Below are positions 56,502 to 64,000 of a stretch of 64,000 nucleotides of DNA, piece after piece. This stretch comes from Patiria pectinifera. Taxonomy: Eukaryota > Echinodermata > Asteroidea > Valvatida > Asterinidae. The stretch's first letter is position 1. Every line of letters starts with the position of its first letter. The translations under genes were made by a program, and so were the position numbers. The stretch spans positions 6,342,643 through 6,406,642 of the forward strand of contig CM057140.1 of the NCBI GenBank assembly GCA_029964075.1, in the 5' to 3' direction. Under the pieces are notes generated by a model. That model did no database searches, had not been told where the DNA came from, and saw only the letters and a list, made by a program, of their open reading frames with translations.

Positions 56502-57529
56502 ATGGCTACGTTTGCTCAACAACCGCTAGTACCTTGCTTTCTTCAATGTGTGATTCTTGCCTTTGCTGCTGTAGCGGTCACTACCATATCTGCAATTGGG
56601 ACATTGTCTTGTAGTCATCAGGTGAAAAGGGAATTCCTACCAGCGGTTAACAGACGCCTGCAGGTAGCTTCATACCAACAAACTCTCGCAAAATCTCACG
56701 TGTTGTGTGTGAGAGATTGCCATGCTGATTCTGGCTGCTTGTCAGTCAACTATCTCCCAATCCCTCACATCTGTCACCTGAATAACAGCTCTAGAGAGGA
56801 GCATCCAGGAAGCTTCGGCGTCTCTTACGACAGCGTGTACTTCGATGCGGATGCACTAACACCTTCCTTCTCTGAATGGAGGCGTTGCAATAGCTGCAAG
56901 GAGTTTCTGCAAGCGTTCTGCAAGCGGGCCATGATGCGAGCGGTATCTACACTATATTCTCGGCTAGTGTCCGCAATGATGGCTTACAGGTCTACTGTGA
57001 CATGGAGACTGACGCTGGAGGATTGATCGTCATCCAGAGGCGTCAAGATGGCAGCGTTGACTTCTACCGCGACTGGGCTGACTACCAGGTAGGCTTTGGC
57101 AATTTGTCTGGTGAGTTCTGGATCGGAAACGACATCTTACGCAATTTGACGGCCTTGGAAACATGACAGCTTCGGGTCGATCTGGTGGACTGGGACAATG
57201 TAATGGTGTACGCGGAATATGGAGAGTTTGGAGTTTCTGGCACCAACTATCAGCTCACGGTCGGCTCTTACAATGACAGCAGCACGGCAGGAGACGCACT
57301 GACAAGCAAGCACAATGGCATGTTGTTCTCAACCAAAGATAAGGACAATGGCAGTAACCCAATAACCCAATATGGGGCGTTGTGGTTTAACTTTTGCTAC
57401 CAGTCAAATCTTAATGGTAATTTTTATGCTGTGCGTGGTAAACAGTTCACAAGTATCAGATGGGATAGCTGGAAGGAGCCAGATGAATCGTTCAAAATAG
57501 CGAGCATGAAAATTCGTCAATATCCATAA
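56502..57529 (+). pseudogene. Fibrinogen-related protein with N-terminal PAN domain (FREP-like), broken
   Basis: A signal peptide (residues about 12-35, FLQCVILAFAAVAVTTISAI) and a PAN/apple domain (SCSHQVKREFLP ... CVRDCHADSGCLSVN ... CHLNN ... VYFDAD) are followed by a fibrinogen C-terminal domain (SGIYTIFSAS, VYCDMETDAGG, VIQRRQDGSVDFYRDW, GFGNLSGEFWIGND, LRVDLVDWDN, NGMLFSTKDKDNGS, LWFNFCYQSNLNGNFY, SMKIRQYP). A frameshift lies at about 56925-56932, between the two domains, and an in-frame TGA at 57164-57166 falls just before QLRVDL. The usual CA dipeptide before GAWWY is missing (PITQYGALW). The gene has no intron, like the lectin at 13169. The working family is secreted and binds microbial glycans; this copy is probably dead. 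Confidence 0.85.
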
Positions 57530-58077
57530 AGGCAAAACAAAAGTGAAATCGAACCATTCGCCATTTATTATAGTCTGCATCAGTTATTGCATCATTTCGA
57601 ATTATGTAATTAATTCTTCAACTGGATGCTCGAAAGTTCTTGGCGAAGATAGTTCACATTGTTCGTACATAATCACGTTGCAGTCACATGCGCACTGCAC
57701 GAACAAATTATTTCATTCCTAAAAACTATCAAATCTGCATTTTAGTAATTTTGAAGTAAACAGGGTGTAGCGGGAAAAAAAGAGAGTTATCCCGAAATAT
57801 TTGGTTTGTATGCGAAATTGATGAAATGGAATCCTGTCGAAGTCATCTTAAATGGTGGTGTTTATTCAAATGTCATTTATATGTATTTCCCAGGCTATTA
57901 ATTTCTAGTTTTGGTCCCAAAAAAGTGGGTCCCCACATAACGGCATGGGGTTCTTTTTTATTCCAGTTGCTCTGTGGTGCGTTCTTAAGCAATTTCTGAC
58001 CACTTTAACCATTTTTTTTGAGAAAAAAATTGTGGTGAACGCAATCATTGCGACGTCACAAGAAAATGGGTTCGTTT
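57530..58077. other. Non-coding, 3' flank of the FREP-like pseudogene
   Basis: No gene or clear poly(A) signal arrangement is seen. Confidence 0.4.
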
Positions 58078-58079
58078 TT

Positions 58080-58555
58080 AAATAAATCGTTTTACAGATT
58101 TTGTTTATTCATCGAAACAGCAACCCCATGCCAAAATGCACTCAAAGCACACCTTGGACGTCTGCTGCCCATAAATTGGCGACATTAGGTTTTCCTCATT
58201 CCACTGAATGAATTAAACCTGCTCAGAATTTGTGGGGTTTTTTTTTGGGGGGGGGAGCGGAATGCCCCCCGTTGCCCCTACCCCTGGATCCGCCCTTGGT
58301 GCATAATATGGTTCATCATAGTAAATCATTAGTAAATCAATCTAACTATCAAACCATTCCAAAGATTTCTTTTTCATGAGTTACAATTTAGCTATCCCAT
58401 GTCAAAATTTATATTTTCTGAGCTAGTTTAGTTCATTGGAATGAGGACAGACAAATTTCGCCAATTTATGGGCAGTAGACGTCCAAGGTGTGCTTTGAGT
58501 ACGTTTTGGCATGGGGTTGCTGTTCCGATGAATAAACAAAATCTGAAAAACGATG
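58080..58555. repeat. Inverted-repeat element
   Basis: Arms 58080-58210 and 58425-58555 pair: ATTTTGTTTATTCATCG, AACCCCATGCC, CACCTTGGACGTCT and ATAAATTGGCGA each have mirrors. The spacer contains a poly-T/G tract (58235-58257) and CCCTGGATCCGCCCTTGG, resembling a separate TE fragment. Probably a MITE carrying an insertion. Confidence 0.65.
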
Positions 58556-58559
58556 TTTT

Positions 58560-59465
58560 TTTTTTTTGTGTTTTTTTGTTTTTCATGAAGTCATGAAACA
58601 TATTCCATTTGATCAAGTGGAGGAACACGATTTTTCATACCAAAACGAAATGCTGGCGGTGGTGGCGCCCCCACACGCCCTCTAACGGCACCCAGATTGT
58701 TTTTGAAAATATGTTATTACCATAATGCATATAAAATAGGACAATTTATCGATCTTGATAATTATCACCTTTCACAAACAAATGCAAAACGTTGAAATTT
58801 GTCTGACATACTTGCCCAATAACAAACTTGGTTTTCAATATTGAGTGTCACAAGTCATGTGTTGTGTATAGTTTATAATATCCATCATTGAAATCATAGA
58901 CTGAAACACAATTGTTGGAATTAAACCTTACATGTAGTTACTTTTAAAGGCACGTACCGGTAGGTACATTTGCAATTAGCCTGTAACATTACTGCTCATT
59001 TTACGAAAAAAATCACTAGCTTAATTTGAAGATACGACTGGTATCAAATACCCTGTGAAATTATTCCACATGACGTGGTATCATTCGGAGGAAAACAATC
59101 ATTCAACTGGTTTACGAAAATGTGCCCGCATACACAGTTTTTTGTTTACATGCATTTGCAACGGAATTTAGTTGCAAGATCCCAATGATTGTAAATACGT
59201 TTTCTCTGTTTTTCTCAAAATGTATAGTTTCCACTAACAAGTTATGATTTTTGAGAGATTTTGTTCTTCAAACGAAAAATCCGCAAAAATCAAATGTTCT
59301 TATGTAACTTAAATTGTGTGAGGGTAATCGTTGATGGATGAATGTTATAGTAGAAATTGTATCGCGAACTGAAATGTACAAAAATACTGAGGCAACAAAG
59401 GTTCGGACAAATTTTAAGAATAAACTTAAAATTAACTATTATGAATATTTAAAGTTGAACAAAGA
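58560..59465. other. Non-coding
   Basis: 59040-59290 has weak resemblance to family A elements (CCTGTGAAATTATTC, TTCTCTGTTTTTCTCA). Otherwise nothing is recognised. Confidence 0.35.
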
Positions 59466-59469
59466 GATT

Positions 59470-59541
59470 AACTGGAGAGGGGTTTGAACCTGCCACCTCC
59501 GGATTGCCGTTCCAGTGCTCTACCGACCGAGCTATCCAGCC
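59470..59541 (-). tRNA. tRNA-like sequence (Ala-GGC type), possibly a pseudogene or SINE head
   Basis: 72 nt. Acceptor GGCTGGA/TCCAGTT pairs over 7 bp with two G-U. The D arm is GCTC-GGTCGGTA-GAGC; the anticodon stem CTGGA/TCCGG (one G-U) has loop ACGGCAA, giving GGC if standard but with C at position 33 instead of U. Internal promoter boxes A (TAGCTCGGTCGGTAGAGCA) and B (GGTTCAAACCC) are good. The T stem is poor (two mismatches), so a working tRNA is doubtful. Confidence 0.45.
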
Positions 59542-59597
59542 CTATGTTGGTAATTCCCCCATTTTGTTCAATTATTGTTCGGTTGAAAATCCAAATT

Positions 59598-59679
59598 GAC
59601 CGCGGAGTTGGATTTGAACCTACGACCAGTTAATCGACCGGTCACAGGTTGTTATCCCACTACACTAATCTTTTTGGTC
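59598..59679 (-). tRNA. Second tRNA-like sequence, degenerate
   Basis: On the minus strand it has an A-box-like TTAGTGTAGTGGGATAACA, a good B box GGTTCAAATCC, a T stem of 4 of 5 pairs and only four acceptor pairs (GACC/GGTC). It lies 57 bp from the first one, in the same orientation. Likely a pseudo-tRNA or tRNA-derived repeat. Confidence 0.35.
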
Positions 59680-61379
59680 GTCTTTATAATTAGTATGACT
59701 TCTTTATTATGGTTTTTTAACCTAATTGTTTGAATTGATAGAGTTTTTGCAACTGCAAAAGACAATTGTCTACTAGCTTTGATAAGACCGGTGTAAAATG
59801 TGTCAGCTGCAATTTGAACTTCATCGTCTTAATTGTTATTAAAACACTCATAATTAATATAAATAATTAAGCTCACCTTTTGTCGAAATCAGTGATAGAT
59901 AAATGTCATCGTTGAAATTGTAACGCGCACTGAAAGTCAAGAAAATAATTCAAAATATTTTTTATCGACAGAGTTTAGAGAACAAAATTAACACTAACCA
60001 AGTTATTATTATAGTTATTTTACTAACAGCTCTAATAGGGCGACAGTTTGTTATTAAATGTGCTCTAATAAAGCGACACGCCTTATAAGGGCAACACATA
60101 ATTGGTTGCCTTATTATAAAAACTGCCATTTTGGCATGAGCTAGGACTAGGGGAAAGGGTTAGGGTAGCGGCTAGGGTAAGGGCCAGGGTAAATTTTGTG
60201 CACAAGTCTATGGAAGTATAATTCCACTGAATGCTATAATAGGGTGACAGATTTTGCTAACTGCGTCCACATTAGGGCGACACACCATGTTAAGGCGAAC
60301 AATAATTGTCGCCCTTTTGTGAAAACATCCCTTGGGACAAGTAATTTTATTGTCACAAACCATCAAGATCGATCTTTCGTGGTCCAATTAGTAAAAATAC
60401 CGAATTTCGTGGAGAAAAGATAAGGTTAACTTAGTTTGGTTAGGTTACATTTCAGGTTTGTGCACAAGTCTATGGGAAAGTCGCCCTATAGCATCCAGGA
60501 TAGTTATTATTACACAGCTGAACAAAGAACCTGATGGGAGCGTGAATTGAGCCTGTAACCGCCGCATTAGCACTCCGAATTATCGTTACGGTAATGCGGA
60601 GGTCGCAGATTCAACTCCAGCTCATGTCAATCATTTGCCCCACTTTATGGCTACATGTATATTATGTATGCACCGGAGTCTCCTTTTATGGCTTATCTGA
60701 TTATCACTTACCTTATTATTTTTTTTATAAGCGTTGATATAAAAAAGCTTGCATATGTCAGCTTCAATTTGAATTCATAACCATTTTTAAATATACACGT
60801 TATGCACCTATAATGTTACAGAAAGGGCACTTATTTACTAGCGTTGATTTGTTTGATGCGTTAGCTCTAATTTTAATCTCTTTATCATATCTATGAAACA
60901 CTTTGTGCATTTGTTTTTGTGAACAGTTCAGCTTTCTTTTCGTCACGGTTACGGAGAGAGCCACGTGTGGCGTCAGGATCTTCGGTTTTTATTAGATTTA
61001 CAAAAGGGCGTGTCCAAAGTCGGGCGATTCACAATGCATACGCAGTGCGCCACCAAGAGTTTGCCATGGAAAGTCCATTTCTCAAGTTTACGGTCGACAA
61101 AACACGGCCCATTTGAATGAGTACCTAATTTGTTATAGATTGGAGCATCCTGCCGCCTTACTAAAATCACCATACTGACAAAAAGAAAAGAAATATGCAA
61201 AAAGATACTCGAATGTCATACGCTTACGAAACTGCTGACCGGAAAATGAACAGTTTCAAATGTCCCGACAGCACTGTGAATTTGTCGACCATCTCGCCAA
61301 TGCACTGGGAAAAATTAACTCTCTGTGGCAAACTCTTGGTGGCGCACTGCATTGTGAATCGCCCGAATTACTCATAGAC
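59680..61379. other. Non-coding with short repeats
   Basis: 60030-60480 carries scattered CTAATAGGGCGACA-type units and a telomere-like degenerate tract GGGTTAGGGTAGCGGCTAGG (60157-60192). 60585-60640 has a B-box-like GGTCGCAGATTCAACTCC. 61018-61066 and 61322-61369 are a 48-bp inverted pair (GGGCGATTCACAATGC mirrored). Confidence 0.45.
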
Positions 61380-61541
61380 ATAAAGAACCTATAGACGGAC
61401 AACAGGGGGCGCAAGACCGAAATTTCAGTGAAGCCGCCATTTTTAAAAACCATGGGCAAACTTGTTCGGCACGTCACACATAAAGCGCACACAATACGCG
61501 GCTGTCTGGTGAGGTCCTCCAAGCAGAACGTCACCGTGAAG
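61380..61541 (+). promoter_or_regulatory. Possible first exon and core promoter of the THAP gene
   Basis: AAGCCGCCATTTTT at 61431-61444 is a YY1-type motif (AAAATGGCGGCTT reversed) as found just downstream of start sites of housekeeping genes. The stretch ends at CACCGTGAAGG followed by GTAAGTTG, a good donor. A matching acceptor (TTGTTTTGCAG) ends at 62700, just before the THAP ATG. The joined exon would be 5' untranslated or nearly so. Confidence 0.4.
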
Positions 61542-61663
61542 GGTAAGTTGTAGTATTATTGACAGTTTATGACAGTAGAACAAACCTGACAATGTGTACA
61601 TATCATGTATGACATATCCAGGCATTGAGCAAGGGGAAAAAAGCAAGTTTTTTAGGAACATAT

Positions 61664-62131
61664 TAGCCCCATAAATGTGGCCTATTTACTGGACTGCCTC
61701 CGTAAACATAGGCCACACATCCACATGTACAAAAACGTGTCGCACTTTGCCAAATTTTGATTTTCACAGTTAGGCTTACTTTGTAGGGTTTTTTTTGCTT
61801 TAGAAGCATACTCACCCTCTTTATAGGCTAATCAGAAAGTGCTGCCTTTTTCAGATGTCTAATTTTTGTGAAATTTCATGTTGAAATTTTGATACGCAAA
61901 CGTGTGCAAATGTATCTGGAAATTTCACGAAAAATGGACATCTGAAAAAGGCAGCACCTTCTGATTAGCCTATAAAGAGGGTGAGTATGCTTCTAAAGCA
62001 AAAAAACCCTACAAACTAAGCCTAAATGTGAAAATCAAAATTTGGCAAAGTGCGACACGTTTTTGTACATGTGGATGTGTGGCCTATGTTTACGGAGGCA
62101 GTCCAGTAAATAGGCCACATTTATGGGGCTA
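61664..62131. mobile_element. Mutator-like MITE with about 200-bp TIRs
   Basis: 468 bp, from TAGCCCCATAAATG to CATTTATGGGGCTA, flanked by a perfect 9-bp duplication GGAACATAT (61655-61663 and 62132-62140). The arms run about 210 bp each and are nearly identical, with a spacer of about 40 bp. Long TIRs and a 9-bp duplication are typical of Mutator/MULE elements. It lies in the presumed first intron of the THAP gene. Confidence 0.85.
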
Positions 62132-62371
62132 GGAACATATCAACTGCCAGAAGAGCATAGAATGATCCAAAGAATACAGCCAATGAGCCATTAATAGTGT
62201 ATTCAAATTTTGTTGGAATTCTGTAAAGCTATATAGGAGAGTGTCACATGAAACTTCTTGACTCTCGATAGATTTTGTGCACAACTGCTAAAGTAGCGTC
62301 AGGTTACATCATTCTTTCTGATCGCGCATACACATTTTCAATTTGCACAAGTTCTAAATGTGTGTTCAACA

Positions 62372-62452
62372 CTAGCTTGAGTAACTCCAGCTGACATGTT
62401 CCATACACAAGTGAATGAATATGGAACATGTCAGCTGGAGTTACTCAAGCTA
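62372..62452. mobile_element. 81-bp hairpin MITE (hAT-like)
   Basis: Arms of 33 bp (62373-62405 and 62420-62452; TAGCTTGAGTAACTCCAGCT...) pair perfectly around a 14-base spacer. An 8-bp duplication GTTCAACA flanks it (62364-62371 and 62453-62460). The 8-bp size is that of hAT transposons; the TIR sequence itself is not diagnostic. Confidence 0.8.
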
Positions 62453-62718
62453 GTTCAACATCATTAAAAGTCATGCATTCCTTTGCTACTTGCAGTCAAG
62501 ACTGAAGTGTGGACAGCTTTCAGCGACATTTTATTTTCCTATTCCATGTTCATCCTCAACTTAGCTCTAATTTTGCAAGTGCGTATAATTATAAATATAT
62601 TACTGTGACCTACACCATGTAACTGGATAACGAAATATTTTTCGAATAATATAAGATCATTTTTAATAAATCTTTGTTTTCTCTTGTATTTGTTTTGCAG
62701 AATCTAAAGTAATGCACA

Positions 62719-63193
62719 ATGCCTCGAACCTGTGTAGCATGGGGGTGTAAACAGCGTTACATTGTATTCACAAGAATCAAAGGTGAATGGAATTACATTC
62801 CACTATATTCCGAAGGACCTCACCAGACGACACCAGTGGGTGCATGCTATGCGTTGGGATGGCTACAATCCTTCTACATGTAGTCAAGATAGCCTCTGCT
62901 CGAAGCACTTTGATCCCGAGTCTTTCAAAACAGGCGGTAAAACCAAAATTCTGAAGAGAAATGCTCTGCCCACGTTGTTCGAATTTCCCAAACACCATGA
63001 ACGCCTTCAGCCTAGGCCCCTTAAGGAGCGTCGAGTATTGAATCTTGCTGTAGCTCGTAAGACAGCAAATTCTCATCTTGAACCCGACGAAGACCTGGAT
63101 GTTCGTAGAAAAATAGTGACAGCTGTCCAGAGTGATCATGGATTCTACACATTGCAATCAGAGCTCTATCTGGTCAGAAACTTTTTTTTTTAA
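62719..63193 (+). CDS. THAP-domain protein, with an apparent frameshift
   Basis: From the ATG at 62719 it reads MPRTCVAWGCKQRY (C-x4-C), and in the frame one base later ESKVNGITFHYIPKD, QWVHAMRWDGYN, SLCSKHF (C-x2-H) and KRNALPTLFEF, which equals the C2CH zinc-binding THAP domain with its AVPTIF-like end. The two frames meet at about 62755-62775, so either one base is wrong or the gene is broken. After the domain come about 60 charged residues and a stop in a T-run; this is short, so coding may continue by splicing. The DNA-binding domain is shared by cell-cycle regulators and P-element transposases. No transposase sequence follows here. Confidence 0.7.
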
Positions 63194-64000
63194 TCCTTGG
63201 AGTAAGACAAGGTACTGAATTTGGCAAAGCGTTTTGCTGAAATTTTGTATTATGAAAAAATACAGGTTGCAGTAAGTTTTATGGTATATTTATTGAAGTT
63301 AATGCTTTCATTGTGTATAGTTGTACATACAATTTTACAGTTTGTGTTTGAACCCTTCTGTCTTTTCACAATTATATTTATTCCAAGAAAATTTTAATTC
63401 CACAATTTTACCTGCAGTTTATTTTATTTTTTATACATGTATGTATATCGAAAGAACAGCTTATTAATTTTGTACAAAACTGCAAAGTGTAATTAAGAAA
63501 TTGTACTTGTATAAGCAAATGTATACAATGTGTATTACAATTCATTTGTGTTAATATATTGTAGATTTCTATTTATTGGACGCTCAAGTGCAAAATGGAA
63601 TTAAGAACTTGTACTTGTATATTAGAATTATTATGTGTTTATTGTACCGGGGTATATTTCTATTTTTGTGGACACGCATGTGTATTCACATTCTCAAATG
63701 CACATAATCTGCAAACGGATCATATGAATGGGAAAATGTAAACGTAAACAAACAACTTTGCATATTTATTTTAATTGATATTTTTTGCTGTGTATAATTG
63801 TACACTGACATTTTACAATCTGGGTGTGTACCCTTTTATTTTTTTAGAATCATACTTATTTATTTGAAAATTTATTTCCACAGTTTTACCTCCATTTATT
63901 TTTACAAAGCCAATATTTATTTGAAAACACAAAATGAAAAGGTTGTTGATTTTGTGCGAATAATATGCAAGTGGAGTTACATTAAACACTCATTACATCC
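63194..64000. repeat. 3' flank with diverged direct repeats
   Basis: 63293-63450 and 63783-63930 share blocks in order (TGTGTATA-TTGTACA, TTTTACA-TTTG, ACCCTT, TTTTACCT). 63477-63540 and 63585-63650 share AGTGTAATTAAGAA-TTGTACTTGTAT. AT-rich, no gene. Confidence 0.5.

Noticed and set aside
60157-60192. Telomere repeat
   Set aside because: Only a short, degenerate GGGTTAGGGTAGCGG tract; too imperfect to call telomeric.

Overview
The window reads as nuclear DNA of an invertebrate animal, most likely a deuterostome (echinoderm, hemichordate or cephalochordate; I cannot choose from sequence alone). It is AT-rich and gene-poor, with short exons bounded by GT/AG sites, many MITE-like inverted-repeat elements, and secreted lectin-type genes (C-type lectin + PAN, PAN + fibrinogen) typical of invertebrate innate-immune families. 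No bacterial operon structure, rRNA or CRISPR array is present.

The dominant feature is a 15.9-kb Polinton/Maverick at 14457-30372. Its 256-bp terminal inverted repeats match base for base on reading, and it sits inside one unit of a host tandem repeat whose second unit preserves the empty site. It carries protein-primed DNA polymerase B, retroviral-type integrase, packaging ATPase, double-jelly-roll major capsid protein, a probable minor capsid protein and several membrane/coiled-coil proteins. Some core genes are broken (about half a dozen breaks or more in all), so it is a fossil, but a fairly young one. Unusual points are a small TFIIB-like gene beside the left terminus, a recurrent AT-rich motif just before several start codons, a 21-bp-arm hairpin between two convergent genes, a 71-bp tandem array near the right end, and no recognisable maturation protease.

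Host genes, left to right: first exon of a leucine-rich-repeat protein (minus, 2365-2558); an intronless C-type lectin/PAN gene (minus, 13169-13954) with a broken 3' copy at 35514-35738; four consecutive exons of betaine-homocysteine methyltransferase (minus, 41271-45921); a decayed C2H2 zinc-finger fragment (about 44001); the last exon of mitochondrial ribosomal protein S15 (minus, 53244-53516) with two in-frame stops; a PAN + fibrinogen-related pseudogene (56502-57529); and a THAP-domain gene at the right end (62719-63193).

The rest is repeat: a foldback element made of 21-bp palindromic units with a 6-bp target duplication (4246-4835), three copies of a TIR element of about 0.5 kb, a Harbinger-like MITE (43248-43956), hairpin elements around BHMT exon 2 and at 50.7-51.5 kb, a Mutator-like long-TIR MITE (61664-62131), an 81-bp hAT-like MITE (62372-62452), tRNA-like sequences near 59.5 kb, and several 0.5-2 kb local duplications.
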